Shown here: piece by piece, positions 35,613-45,591 of the stretch
Layout of the letters: each line of letters begins with the position of its first letter
How positions within the stretch are numbered: position 1 is the first letter of the stretch
Assembly: GCA_964586235.1 (NCBI GenBank)
Contig: CAZPIO010000015.1
Span: forward strand, 1 to 64,000
DNA: 64,000 bases
Reading direction: 5' to 3'
From: JAUCQB01 sp964586235
Lineage (GTDB): Bacteria; Planctomycetota; Phycisphaerae; UBA1845; PWPN01
The notes under the pieces: generated by a model
Database searches by the model: none
What the model was told of the DNA's origin: nothing
What the model saw: only the letters and a program-made list of their open reading frames with translations
Position numbers and translations under genes: made by a program

Positions 35613-36836
35613 TCAGGGCGCGGTCGGAGCCGAAGTCGGCGCCGTCGTCGTGGCCGGGGACATGCGGAGCATCTCGGGAAGGTTTGCCCCTTCGACGTCA
35701 GCGACACGGGTGAAGACCGTCCACCTCTCGCGGGGCAGACCCTCAAAGGCCGCCCGGAAACGCGCCGCATCGGGTGTTTCGCCGTCCACGGCCCGGATGA
35801 GGATGTGCAGCACCTGCCCCGGATACTGCCGGGCAAGCGCCCCGTAGACCTCCGGGTCCTTCTCGCCGGAATCGCCGACAAAAACGAACCGCCGCCGGGG
35901 ATACCGCTGGAGTATCGGCTTGATGACCGCGGGCTTGTACTCCCTCGGATCGTCAAACAGCGACATGAAGCTCGAATCCTTCCAGGAGAACGTCTTGAGA
36001 TGGAGAGTGCCCGCGGGAAAACGGGCTACGTCCATGAACTCCGTCAACGGCCGGTACAGTTGCCACGGGCTCGCCGAGGCGTAGTGAAAAACCGCCCCGC
36101 GCGAGGCCCACCGCTCGTAGAGCTCAGCCATCCCCGCAACCGCCCGATACGGCCGCAGAAACGTGTTCCGCAGCAACGCGTCATGGTCGGTGATCTGCGT
36201 GATCTTGATCGTGTCGTCGATATCCGAGATCACCGACAGCCCCACCGGCTCGATCAGCAACACCTTGGCGGCAAATCGCCGCGGATCGGACTCGGGCATG
36301 ACCACCGGCAGTTCGATCCAGCGCCGGCCGAAGGCGTCCGGACGTGCCAGACGCTCCGCCTGCTCCACCGAGAGCCGCACCGTCCCCATCAGGTGCCCAT
36401 TTTGCGCCGAGGGCCCGATGGTCACCAACTGGTCGCCCGCGCGGAGCGTCAGCCCCTTGCCACGTTCGTTGTCTGTGAGAAACCACATCGCCCGGACGGT
36501 GAAATACGCGTTGCCGACGGCATCGTCATCCAGATCCAGCGTCTCTCGAAACAGGGTCAGGAGGGCGGCCCGCTTGATCGAATCATGTTCCGGCTCGAAG
36601 ATCCAGCCGTGGATGGGGAGGACCCATTCGCCGGCGCTTTCATCGAGGTGGGCGGCCGTGTCGAAGAAGACGATTTCCTCGTCCGGCGCGACCTCAGCCT
36701 CGGCCGTCGTCACCGGCCGGCACGGCATCAGGAAACAAAACCCCGTCAAAAGCGCGCAACCGCTCCAGGGCCGCCCGGACCGTGATGGCCCAACCGAGCT
36801 CCAGCCTGACTGCCGAGCACTCCCGCCGCTTGCCAT
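35613..36836 (-). CDS. APP1-like phosphatidate phosphatase (DUF2183) family protein
   Basis: The start is placed at MASGGSARQ (36836), after a GAGG; the frame is open to 36962 without support. About 407 residues with a hydrophobic N-terminal segment (CALLTGFCFLMP), an Ig-like domain, then the APP1 catalytic region: SDIDDTIK (DxDxT nucleophile motif), YASASPWQLY, FMSLFDDPREYK and RRFVFVGDSGEKDPEVY. The family is HAD-like and in yeast dephosphorylates phosphatidate; bacterial members are mostly uncharacterised. Probably membrane-associated or secreted. Downstream of the DNRLRE gene on the same strand. Confidence 0.85.
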   Translation of the reverse strand: MASGGSARQSGWSSVGPSRSGRPWSGCALLTGFCFLMPCRPVTTAEAEVAPDEEIVFFDTAAHLDESAGEWVLPIHGWIFEPEHDSIKRAALLTLFRETLDLDDDAVGNAYFTVRAMWFLTDNERGKGLTLRAGDQLVTIGPSAQNGHLMGTVRLSVEQAERLARPDAFGRRWIELPVVMPESDPRRFAAKVLLIEPVGLSVISDIDDTIKITQITDHDALLRNTFLRPYRAVAGMAELYERWASRGAVFHYASASPWQLYRPLTEFMDVARFPAGTLHLKTFSWKDSSFMSLFDDPREYKPAVIKPILQRYPRRRFVFVGDSGEKDPEVYGALARQYPGQVLHILIRAVDGETPDAARFRAAFEGLPRERWTVFTRVADVEGANLPEMLRMSPATTTAPTSAPTAP

Positions 36837-37061
36837 GTCCACAGCCTCACGCCTGCCGCCAGGCAAGTCAAGCGACCGGCCGGGCCGTGGATGCATCCAG
36901 GGAGCCGCATCAAACGAAGCACGCCCTGCGATCTGAATTTCGAAGGGGGGACGCGGGCACATCCGGGACAGGCCGTTGCCGGGCAGCAGACCGCGTTCGT
37001 GAAGGCGACGCGAACGAGGCCTTGCAGCGCCGGCCCGGCAGACGGCCTCCCGGATCTTCAG

Positions 37062-40000
37062 TTATGGACATCCCGGCTTGGGCACGCCGTCGCAGCACAC
37101 GTCGGCGAGCACACCTGGCCCGCTCGCACACCTCTCGAAGGCGGTGCGGTCGAAGCCATCAATGTCGGTATCGTTGTCCGGTTGCCCATTGTTATCGTCA
37201 TCGCCCTGATTCAGACACGCGCAGTAGGCCGGCGCGGTCGGGATCGAACTCGCGCCCTCGCCCGTGTAGCAGAGCTGGAAGACCGAGAAGTCCTCCTGGT
37301 CCACGTCACCATCCTTGTCCACATCGGCAAACGGCGCGGGCAGGCAGATCGAGCTTGGAATCAGGGATCGGCCCAGGCAGGGCACTTCCTCGCCGGGGGC
37401 GAATGCACCGGCGTTGGTTCCGGTGACCCAGTCGAAGTAGATGTTCTGGCTCCAAGCCGTGCCGCCGGCACCAAAAGCAAGCCCGTCGAACCCGTAATTC
37501 GTCCCCTGGTCACTGAGAATCAGGATCGGCGTGGGGGACTCGTCGAAGTACACGCGGATCACCACCCCCGAAGAGCCGCCCTCTGCCCTGGCCGTTATGC
37601 GGATGATGTGATAGGTCTGGTCGGTGACGCTCAGGTGGTACTCCCAGCCTATCACGGTGTCCAGGATAAAGAGGTTCCCGGCCAAGTCAGGGCTGCTGCC
37701 ACCTTCGGCCGTCAGCATCACGCGCGCGAGCAGGGTCGCGCCCGCAGTCGCGTCGATGGGCATCGCGGCGCGCAGTTTGATCTTGCCGGTCGTGAGATCC
37801 TCGATGTAGTAGGCGAAGCCGTCCTCGGTCTGGGTCGGGCCGGACCCCCGTTCCGTGCTGACCACCGTGCCGGTCTCGGTGCCCTCGTATCGTTCGAATC
37901 CGACCGTCAGCGGATCCACGTCGCCGTTGTACTGGAGGATCGCCGGATCGGGAGGCACGATTAGCTTCGTGACCGTCAGGGCTCCGACGAGGCTGTCCTG
38001 GATGGTCAAGCCGCCGCAGGTGGCCCTGAACCTGAGTGAAGCGACCTCCGTCGCGCTGACCAGGCTCCAGTCGATGGTGGCCGCCACTTCCGCCGACTCG
38101 CCCGGCCCAAGTGTCACACTGGGCACTTCCAGTGACAGCCACGGGTAGATGTCCCCCTCCACACCGCCGCTCGTAATCTCCACCGCGGTCAGGTCGGTCA
38201 GGTCGCTCACTCCGTTGTTGATGAGGGCGAAGCTGCGGGTGGTCGTGCCGCCGCAAGCCGCCGCCGAGGCGGTCCGGGGCTCCACGGTGTAGCTGCAGCC
38301 GATGACATCCAGCGTGATCCGGCGCAGCTTGTACTGCTCGATGACAGCGACTTCCAGATCATCCACTGTCAGATACTGGCCAGAAGCGTCGCTTCGGGTG
38401 TTCGAGATAAACTTCACACTACCCACCCCGGCCACAGCGCTGCTGCTGTGCGGATAGACAACCTGCAGCACGTCGTCGACCAGGTACTCGGTCCTGTACA
38501 AACCGGTGTGGATACGGATTTCCAGTTCCTTGTAAGCGGAGCTCAGTGGGATATCCATATACTGGTCGAGCGTATCGGGCTTGATCGCCCTCGCTGCGGC
38601 GCTGGATAGATTCCACTGTCCAAGAATATTGCCGGAGCCGTTGGCGCCGTCAAGCACTACAAACTTCTGAATGATAGCATCTCCTGTTCCCGATTTGGCC
38701 TTGATCTTGACCGAAATCACTCCTTCGTAGTCACAATTCACGTTGATGAAGGCATTCGCGTCTGTCGCGCTGGGTGACAGCCTGATCTCGTTACTCAGGA
38801 CATCGACTACACCGGCCCCCGCCGTGCCCGACCACCCGCCATTGCCGAGCAGGGCTCCGTCCGGATAAGTGAATGGCTCGGTCAGGCAGGTGACTGCAGA
38901 TACCGGGCAGGCGTCTGTGAACTTCACATATGCCGTCTGCGGGCCATGTCCCAGCGAGGTGGTGTCGACCATGGCCTTGACCAACGCACTGCCCTGAAAA
39001 GCCAGCGGACCCGTATCGGGCGTCAGGCTCAGCCAGGCATAATCATTGGCCGTGCCATCCGCGTTTGCCTCAATAGCTGTCCACGTGGTCGCGGCAGTGC
39101 CCGTGTTCTGGATCGTATAGGTGAGCTCCGGCCCGTGGTTGCCCGTGACCGCAACGGAGACGTAGTCCAGATAGAAATGGCCTGCCGGACCGGCGATGCG
39201 GAAATCGCCGCCGTGGTTCTGGCGGTTGCTGAAGAGCGCATCGGTAACCGTGAAACTGCCCCGCTTCCAGGCATTCGTGCCGGTCAGCGCGATGCTCCCG
39301 CCGTCCTTGTACTTCGCGGGAAGATCATCGCCGGTGTTGGAGTCGTAATGCAACACGAAAGCCCCGGTGCCCCCGTCAAAGTAGTCAAACGAGATGGTCA
39401 CCGCGGGCTGGCTTCCCCCGAAGGCCAGACCATCGTCCACCGCGAAATACATGTAGAAGTCGTCGGCAGGATCAGCGTTCGTTCGGCAGAGCCGGCCGGC
39501 GGCGGCGGTCGACAGGGTATCACCGTCCCCGTCGCCCAGGTGAGTCAGGCCGTTCTCAACATCCGGCGCCCCTAGGTCAATGGTGGCAAAAGGAACTGCT
39601 GCACCGCCGGCGTAACCGGTGACGCCCTGGGGACCGGCTGGCGTGACTTCGCTGCGGCAAAGCTCTTCCAACGTGTAATTGACGACCAGCTTGGGCCGAG
39701 GATTGCCGCTGACGTCGGTTGTTTCGCTGCCGCAAATCCCGTAGTACTGATTAACGCCGGTCCCCACGCCGCCCCACAGAACCATGCCGTTGTTTTCCCA
39801 GCTACCATCGACCCAGTCCTGGACCCAGGAGGTGATGTTGAAGTCTTTCCATTCCGAAATGCCGGGGCCGCTCTTGTCAAAGGTGATGGTGGTGGCAAGA
39901 TCGATGTCGGCATCCCCCGTCGCGCCAGGCGTCGCCCACGGGACGCGCGATGGATTACCGACGGGGTAGGTCACCTGACAGTTCCAGGTCACCGAACCGT

Positions 40001-40430
40001 CGGTGGCCGGAGAAAGCCCCACGCCCTCAGCCCAGCTTTTGTCCGCTTTCAGCCGCGACAGCTTGTAGCCGGTGATCGCTTCGGCGGTGCTATCGCTCCT
40101 CTGATACCACAGGCTCATGGTTGCGGAGATGATCGTCGCATTCGCCGGTATGCTGGACATGTCGAATCTGGTCAGGTACCGGCGCGGCCCTCGACCACTC
40201 GCGGCGCCCTGGTCGGGGTACATTCGGTGGCTCCCAAAGCCGGTTGCATTCCCGATGTTCCCCTCGTTCCAGGGATCACCTTCACCGTCCACCCCCTCAG
40301 CGCGCAGGGCGGCATCGTCAACCAGGTCGAGATAGTTGGGTACCCCGTTCGCGATCGTCAGCGTCTCGCCATACGCCGACCCAACGCCCGCCAACGCCAC
40401 AAGCACGCACAGCATCATTATTCGATACAT
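37062..40430 (-). CDS. Large secreted DNRLRE-domain protein with dockerin-like tail
   Basis: Start decision: GGAGG abuts the first ATG (40439), leaving no spacing, while the second ATG (40430, MYRIMMLCVLVALAG) sits nine bases away and begins the signal peptide, so 40430 is preferred. About 1122 residues. Residues 25-260 form a DNRLRE-type stalk domain (YLTRFDMSSIPANATIISATMSLW, FNITSWVQDWV). The middle has several beta domains, including concanavalin-like parts (FVVLDGANGSGNILGQWN; FDGLAFGAGGTAWSQNIYFDWV) and two BACON/Ig-like linkers. The tail is dockerin-like (DVDKDGDVDQEDFSVFQLC...DIDGFDRTAFERC). Function is likely surface binding or adhesion. Confidence 0.82.
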   Translation of the reverse strand: MYRIMMLCVLVALAGVGSAYGETLTIANGVPNYLDLVDDAALRAEGVDGEGDPWNEGNIGNATGFGSHRMYPDQGAASGRGPRRYLTRFDMSSIPANATIISATMSLWYQRSDSTAEAITGYKLSRLKADKSWAEGVGLSPATDGSVTWNCQVTYPVGNPSRVPWATPGATGDADIDLATTITFDKSGPGISEWKDFNITSWVQDWVDGSWENNGMVLWGGVGTGVNQYYGICGSETTDVSGNPRPKLVVNYTLEELCRSEVTPAGPQGVTGYAGGAAVPFATIDLGAPDVENGLTHLGDGDGDTLSTAAAGRLCRTNADPADDFYMYFAVDDGLAFGGSQPAVTISFDYFDGGTGAFVLHYDSNTGDDLPAKYKDGGSIALTGTNAWKRGSFTVTDALFSNRQNHGGDFRIAGPAGHFYLDYVSVAVTGNHGPELTYTIQNTGTAATTWTAIEANADGTANDYAWLSLTPDTGPLAFQGSALVKAMVDTTSLGHGPQTAYVKFTDACPVSAVTCLTEPFTYPDGALLGNGGWSGTAGAGVVDVLSNEIRLSPSATDANAFINVNCDYEGVISVKIKAKSGTGDAIIQKFVVLDGANGSGNILGQWNLSSAAARAIKPDTLDQYMDIPLSSAYKELEIRIHTGLYRTEYLVDDVLQVVYPHSSSAVAGVGSVKFISNTRSDASGQYLTVDDLEVAVIEQYKLRRITLDVIGCSYTVEPRTASAAACGGTTTRSFALINNGVSDLTDLTAVEITSGGVEGDIYPWLSLEVPSVTLGPGESAEVAATIDWSLVSATEVASLRFRATCGGLTIQDSLVGALTVTKLIVPPDPAILQYNGDVDPLTVGFERYEGTETGTVVSTERGSGPTQTEDGFAYYIEDLTTGKIKLRAAMPIDATAGATLLARVMLTAEGGSSPDLAGNLFILDTVIGWEYHLSVTDQTYHIIRITARAEGGSSGVVIRVYFDESPTPILILSDQGTNYGFDGLAFGAGGTAWSQNIYFDWVTGTNAGAFAPGEEVPCLGRSLIPSSICLPAPFADVDKDGDVDQEDFSVFQLCYTGEGASSIPTAPAYCACLNQGDDDNNGQPDNDTDIDGFDRTAFERCASGPGVLADVCCDGVPKPGCP

Positions 40431-41117
40431 GTTCTTCATCCTCCGCTTGAATTCGCCCGAGACTCCTGCCCGACGTGCCCCGTCAGGCCCGTTCGCCTGT
40501 CATCCGTGGCTCCCCGCCGAACGCGCCGGCTCCCGTTCCGCGATTCAAGCCAGCGCACGGGCAGCCATCGAATACAGTTCCTTAATTACGCTTCCAGACC
40601 GTGTTCACACCCACGCCAAGACTCGCCATCGTCAGCTCCGACCTCCCGAACCGGCCGTTGCCGAGCCGTTCTGTCCTCGTGACTGCCTCATTCCTCCGGC
40701 GGCTGGGCGAGACGGGGCTCGGTCGGCCGAGCCAGATTGTGTGTACGCGAAGAAGATGCTGCCCGTGTGCCGGAAAACTTGCGGCGCTTCAAGGCTGACG
40801 ATGCCAGTCTATCTGCCAGCCAACCGGACTGCAAGCAAAAACCGTCGATTTTGTCACATTGTGTCAATGATATACTCAGATCAATCTCTCTCATAAAGCC
40901 TTTCGCCATAGATATTTAGTCTTCATCACTCTGTCTAGTGTGGCACAATCTCTTATCAATGGCGTGAAAGCGCCAGCAGATTCTCTGGAAACGAGTGATG
41001 GTCGGGCCAAACTGGGGATTTGCTCCCATGGGCGTGACGCAGTCGCTTGCCGCCGGGTAAAGCGGCATCCCGGCGTATTCCCTTCATCGTGGTGCGGGTG
41101 GGTCTGAACGAATGGAG
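40431..41117. other. Intergenic stretch upstream of the DNRLRE gene
   Basis: About 690 bases, no supported gene. It should hold the minus-strand promoter of the DNRLRE gene (a weak pair is TTGCAG/TAGACT, plus-strand 40829-40834 and 40806-40811). A GC hairpin CGCCGGG/CCCGGCG at 41051-41075 lies just downstream of the gap-broken gene and may end its transcript, but no T run follows. Confidence 0.45.
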
Positions 41118-41678
41118 TCAGCACCCCGGTGCCTGACCAGGCCCGGCCAGACATGCGCTGAACACGTTGAAATCACTCTGGTCGATCGCTCCGTCGGGCN
41201 NNNNNNNNNNNNNNNNNNNNNNNNNNNNNNNNNNNNNNNNNNNNNNNNNNNNNNNNNNNNNNNNNNNNNNNNNNNNNNNNNNNNNNNNNNNNNNNNNNNC
41301 CAGGTCAGCGTATTCTGAAGCATGCCTGCCGCTGCGGCGAAACCGCTCGCCGGCCCCGGCGGGATCGTGTCCGCCACCGCAGGATCCTCGACATACAACA
41401 CCCAATCACCGGCATCAGGGGCGGTGAAATCCCTCGATGGTCACTTGCCGCGCCGAGGGCGAGGTAAACACGGCCGTCAGCACCGTGCCCGTAAACGGGT
41501 TGGCGTAACTCCGGCTGTTCGTAACGGCCGCTTCAAACGAGCCGTATCGCGAGATCGGCTGGGCGCGGGCTTGCTGCTCAAGCGCCAATATCGCCAGCGC
41601 CAGGGCCAGCCACGCGCTGCCGCGAAGAATCCCACATACTCCGCCCACCGGGCCGGGTAAGCACTTCTCCAGAATCAT
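41118..41678 (-). CDS. Secreted DUF5060-like protein with dockerin-like tail, interrupted by assembly gap and frameshift
   Basis: ATG 41678 (MILEKCLPGPV) overlaps the stop of the upstream gene by ATGA. A signal peptide (SAWLALALAILALEQQARA) is followed by QPISRYGSFEAAV and VFTSPSARQVTIEGF, resembling the Ig-like DUF5060 domain. At TTT near 41430 one extra T shifts the frame; the continuation TAPDAGDWVLYVEDPAV is in the next frame up to the N run. Left of the gap the frame ends with PDGAIDQSDFNVFSACLAG and a stop at 41118, a dockerin-like tail. Most of the protein lies in the gap, whose true size is unknown. The frameshift could be a contig-end error. Confidence 0.65.
41200..41299. other. Assembly gap (100 N)
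   Basis: Exactly 100 N, the usual placeholder for a scaffold join of unknown length. Confidence 0.98.
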
Positions 41679-44344
41679 CCTCCTCCACACATCGGATCCG
41701 CCGGAACACCCGGGCCGCTCGCACAAGCCTCGAAGGCGGTGTGATCGAACCCGTCAATGTCACGGTCGTAATTAGGCACACCGTTGTTGTCGTCGTCGCC
41801 CAGATCCACGCAAGCGCACGTCTGGGAAAGACCTTCGAGCGGGGCCCCGCCTCCCGTGAAACATGTCTGGAAGACGGCGAAGTCCGCCTGATCCACATCG
41901 CCGTCGCCGTCCAGATCGGCAGCCGGCTCGCTGCAGGGCGAGAACGGCGGCACGGCGGCATCCGTCCAATCCCGGCCGGGGTTGCTGGTTTCGTAGCTGG
42001 CCGTCGTATCGTCCGCGGCAATCAGGTGGAAGCCGTGGTGCATGGCTCCCAGCCACACGTCGCCGCTGCCCGGCTCCTGCTGACCGTTCCAGCCGCGCCC
42101 AACGCTTAGCAGGGTCGGGCTGTCGGTCCGCTGAGCCAGGTTGCCGTCGGTATCCTTCGGGTGCAGCGTCGTGTTCAGGTAGAACTCCAGAACCGTCGTA
42201 TTCACGTCGGTGTTGGTCGGAATCAGCAGTGTGTCGTCATCGCCCGCCCGCTTCCGGTAGATCGGACTGCTGGGCTGGATGTAGCTCGCATTGCCGGCAT
42301 TGCAGGTCTGCCCGTCGATCAGCACAGTGTACGTAGAGGTCGTCCCGCCGACAGCACGGCCGGCCGTGTCAAAGGCGATCACGTCGCCGAGGCCTGCCCC
42401 GGTCGCGTCACCCATGTTCTGGCTGGTCATGTAGAGCATGCCGTTGCGTCGATTGACGGCCACCGTCACGCGGCCGTTGAAGGCCGGGGCGATCGCGTTG
42501 ATGCCCACCGCTTCGCCAAGGTAGGTGTGGATCCGGGTGCTCAGTCCCAAGTCGATCTCGTAGGCAACGGCGGTACTGTTTGCGTTAACGTCGGGGTTGA
42601 GCCCTACGAACAGCGTGTCGCTGATACTGCTGTAGCGGAGGTTGCCCAGGGCCACGGCGGCCCCGACCGGCCCGCCGATGATCGTGCTCAGGTTGGTCGA
42701 CTTGAGCGTGTTACCCGCGTAGTCGAGCTCAGCAAGGATGATGTCTGTTCCTGTCTGGTCAGGGTTGGCGCCGGTGGCTTCTGGGTCCGTGGGCGGTATC
42801 AGCTTGGCCACGAAGAACCGAGCATCGTTGCCCTTGCCCTTGCCGGAGAACGTGGACGTCATCCAGTCGGTCTGGTCCGGCAGCAGGTCGGCAATCGTGG
42901 CCCCGTCACTCCTGCGGTACTTGCGGAGTTGCCCGCCGTTGTCCGGGCTGCGCACCACGTAGACATAGTCGTTGATGAATCCGTTGTTGGTCTGAAGCAC
43001 TTTGACGTGCCAGAGCTCGGTATCGGCCGGGCTCACTCCGTTGTCGGCTCGGATCTCGAAAGTGATCGTCTTGCCCATGTCGCCGGGACTCGGCGTCCAG
43101 CCGGTAACCTTGCCCGTCGAATCCACCTGTGTGCCGGTCGGGCCCTGAACGACCGACCACGCCGGCGCGGGTGTGCCCACCAACAGGCTCAATTGCTGAA
43201 CGTAGGGAACGCCCGCGGGAACCTCTAACGGATCCGGCGCCACCTCCGCGATGACCGGAGCCTGCGGGGCCGGGCTGAACGGACTGGCGGCGTCGCTATA
43301 GGCACGGTTATTAGGACTGATGTTCTCATAGCCGGTAGTCGAGTCATCAGCTCGCAGCACGAAGAAGCCATAGCGGAGAGCCCCCAGCCAGATGTGGCCG
43401 GTGACACGATCCTGCTGGCCGTTCCAGCCGCGCCCAACGCTGATCGGGCTGCCCCGCAGGGCCAGGTAGTTCGGGTTGCCCGATGGGTGGGCAGTGGTAT
43501 CCAGCCAGAACTCCTTTGCGGGTGTAACGCTGGAGGACGGCTGCATACAGATGACCACCGTATCGTCGCTGCCGATGCCCGCCCGCTCGCGGAAAATGAC
43601 CGTGTGCGGCTGGGTGTAACCCTGCCCGGCCGGGTAGCTGGCCCCATCGATCAGTGTGGTGTAGGTAGACGTGGTCCCTCCGACCACTCGGCCGGCCGTG
43701 TTAAAGGCGACCAGATCGCCCAGACCATCCGATGTCGCGCTGCCCAGGTGGCGGCTGATCATGTAAAGGGCGCCGTTACGCGAATTGATCGCGATGTTGA
43801 CGTTTCGAGCACTATCCGCCACCGGCGCGGGCAGGCTGGGCCCGAGATAGGTATGGATGCGGCTACTTAGAGCCAAGTCGATCTCGTAGGCCGTGGCGGT
43901 GGCGCCCGCCGTCGAGGAGGGGTTGAGCCCGATCAACAGTGTATTGTGGATCAAATCGTAGCGCAACCCTCCGATGACTGGCGGAGAGGCGAAGGTGGTC
44001 CCCACCAGGGCGCTGAGACTGACAGGACCGTTGACCAGCGTGCCGGAGGCATTGAGTTCGCCGATCTCGATGTCATTGCCTGACACCCGGGCCAGAAACA
44101 GCCTGGCGTCGTTGCTTCCCGTGCCAGCGAAAGTGAGTGTCGCCGCGCTACCCTCGGGCAGGATATCAGAACCTTGCTGCACGCCGTCACTCTCGCTGAC
44201 GGCACGGAGCACCCCAGTGTCTTTCAGAATGTAAACGTAATCCGTTTCGAAACCATTGTTCAGGATCGCCCCGGCCTGCTGGATCCACCCCAGAACCACA
44301 ACCGACATGCTCAATACGATTGCCAACTTGCTACGTCGCCTCAT
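41675..44344 (-). CDS. Secreted protein with two copies of an unnamed ~330-residue module and a dockerin-like tail
   Basis: 889 residues. Signal peptide (LAIVLSMSVVVLGWIQQAGA). Module 1 covers about 28-365 and module 2 about 465-800; both share, in order, NDYVY or TDYVY, 'F(A/S)GxGxxNDAR(L/F)F(L/V)AK/R', IGLNP or VGLNP, TAYEIDL, RIHTYLG, NGxLYM(I/T)S, 'GGTTSTYT.LIDG', and 'SVGRGWNGQQ'. Between them sits an Ig-like cadherin/He_PIG-type domain (VPYVQQLSLLVGTPAPAWSV). The tail is dockerin-like (DLDGDGDVDQADFAVFQTC...DIDGFDHTAFEAC). I do not recognise the module; the ordered strand-like motifs suggest a beta-propeller. It lies 116 bases downstream of a one-module paralogue. Confidence 0.82.
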   Translation of the reverse strand: MRRRSKLAIVLSMSVVVLGWIQQAGAILNNGFETDYVYILKDTGVLRAVSESDGVQQGSDILPEGSAATLTFAGTGSNDARLFLARVSGNDIEIGELNASGTLVNGPVSLSALVGTTFASPPVIGGLRYDLIHNTLLIGLNPSSTAGATATAYEIDLALSSRIHTYLGPSLPAPVADSARNVNIAINSRNGALYMISRHLGSATSDGLGDLVAFNTAGRVVGGTTSTYTTLIDGASYPAGQGYTQPHTVIFRERAGIGSDDTVVICMQPSSSVTPAKEFWLDTTAHPSGNPNYLALRGSPISVGRGWNGQQDRVTGHIWLGALRYGFFVLRADDSTTGYENISPNNRAYSDAASPFSPAPQAPVIAEVAPDPLEVPAGVPYVQQLSLLVGTPAPAWSVVQGPTGTQVDSTGKVTGWTPSPGDMGKTITFEIRADNGVSPADTELWHVKVLQTNNGFINDYVYVVRSPDNGGQLRKYRRSDGATIADLLPDQTDWMTSTFSGKGKGNDARFFVAKLIPPTDPEATGANPDQTGTDIILAELDYAGNTLKSTNLSTIIGGPVGAAVALGNLRYSSISDTLFVGLNPDVNANSTAVAYEIDLGLSTRIHTYLGEAVGINAIAPAFNGRVTVAVNRRNGMLYMTSQNMGDATGAGLGDVIAFDTAGRAVGGTTSTYTVLIDGQTCNAGNASYIQPSSPIYRKRAGDDDTLLIPTNTDVNTTVLEFYLNTTLHPKDTDGNLAQRTDSPTLLSVGRGWNGQQEPGSGDVWLGAMHHGFHLIAADDTTASYETSNPGRDWTDAAVPPFSPCSEPAADLDGDGDVDQADFAVFQTCFTGGGAPLEGLSQTCACVDLGDDDNNGVPNYDRDIDGFDHTAFEACASGPGVPADPMCGGG

Positions 44345-44460
44345 GGCTCGACGCTCCTTTCATAACCTGCTCAAGTTCATGCTCGCGCACTTACCCCGCA
44401 GCCACCCTTGGAGGTGGCCGAGACAGTATCAAGAGTATCCCCCCGCGCATAGACCGATGC

Positions 44461-45591
44461 CTACCGCCTGCGCCGCAAACCGAGCAGACCCAGCCCCAAC
44501 AGCAAGAGCGTAGCGGGCTCTGGCATCATGGCAGCCGCATCCGCGTAGTTCCGGATTGTTCCGGCTGCGTCGAACGAAAAGGTCTGACCGTTGGCCCGGA
44601 TGACGTGGTAGCCGCCTCGAAGGGCGGCGATCCACACGTCTCCGGTGAGGGGGTCCTGGAAACCGTTCCAGCCTCGGGCCAGGTTCATTGGAGCGCCGCT
44701 CACCGCCAGGTAGTTGGGGTTCCCCGAAGGATGCGCGACGCTGTCCAGCCAGGCCTCCACCAGCGGGCGAGCACTGGAAGAGTTGTTGTTCGGAATCAGC
44801 ACCGTGTCGTCGCTTCCGCTGCCGGCCTGCATACGGTAGATGACGGTCTGCGGCTGGTCATAACGCGTATCGACCGCGTAGAGACTGGGCCCGTCGATAA
44901 GGGTCGCGTTGAAGGCGGTTGTTCCACCGGGCGACCAGCCGGCGCTGGTAAAGGAGATCAGGTCACCCTTGCCCGTTGGGGTGCTCTCGCCCTGGTGGCG
45001 GCTGATCATGTAGAGCGTGCCGTCACGCTGGTTGATCGCGACGTTGACGTTTCGAGCAGTAAGGTCCGCCGCATCCGGCGCGGGCAGCGCGGCGCCCAGA
45101 TACGTGTGTATGCGGGTCGTAAGCCCCAGGTCGAGCTCATAGGCAGTCGCGGTACTGCCCGAGTTCGAGGAAGGATTGAGCCCAACCACGAGTGAATTGT
45201 GGAACCGATTGTAGCGGATGTTTCCCAGGACTGGCGCCGAGGCGAATCCCCCGCCGATGATGGTGCTGAGATTGGCAAAGTTCACCACCCCGCCGGCGGA
45301 ATTGAGCTCGCCGATCTGAATGTCGTTTCCGTTGACTTTGGCCACAAACATCCGCGCATCGTTGGCACCGGTGCCCGCGAACGTCAGCGACGATACGCCC
45401 AGCCCACTGATGTCAGGGAGATGGCCGTATGTGCCGGTGGCCTTATTGACCGCCCGGACAGTTCCGTCGTCCTTGATGACATACACGTTGTCCGTGTCGA
45501 AGCCGTTGTTGGGGGTGCCCCACACGTTCGGGGCCAGAAACATGACTGCCCCGATTGCGGCAATGCACACTCCCAGTTCGCGCGTTCTCAT
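44461..45591 (-). CDS. PEP-CTERM protein with one copy of the ~330-residue module
   Basis: Start MRTRELGVCIAAIG at 45591, behind GGAGGAG; the ATG at 45615 is not used. 376 residues: signal peptide ending near VWG, then one complete module (DNVYVIKDDG, FAGTGANDARMFVAK, VGLNPSSNSGSTATAYELDL, RIHTYLGAALP, GTLYMISRHQGE, LARGWNGFQDPLTGDVWI) close to module 1 of the downstream protein, and a PEP-CTERM signal (MPEPATLLLLGLGLLGL then RRRR). The two paralogues thus keep the same module but use different C-terminal anchors. Function is unknown; probably displayed on the cell surface after exosortase processing. Confidence 0.87.
   Translation of the reverse strand: MRTRELGVCIAAIGAVMFLAPNVWGTPNNGFDTDNVYVIKDDGTVRAVNKATGTYGHLPDISGLGVSSLTFAGTGANDARMFVAKVNGNDIQIGELNSAGGVVNFANLSTIIGGGFASAPVLGNIRYNRFHNSLVVGLNPSSNSGSTATAYELDLGLTTRIHTYLGAALPAPDAADLTARNVNVAINQRDGTLYMISRHQGESTPTGKGDLISFTSAGWSPGGTTAFNATLIDGPSLYAVDTRYDQPQTVIYRMQAGSGSDDTVLIPNNNSSSARPLVEAWLDSVAHPSGNPNYLAVSGAPMNLARGWNGFQDPLTGDVWIAALRGGYHVIRANGQTFSFDAAGTIRNYADAAAMMPEPATLLLLGLGLLGLRRRR

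Noticed and set aside
40336..40896. 186-codon plus-strand ORF
   Set aside because: It overlaps the start and promoter region of the DNRLRE gene and has protein-unlike composition.
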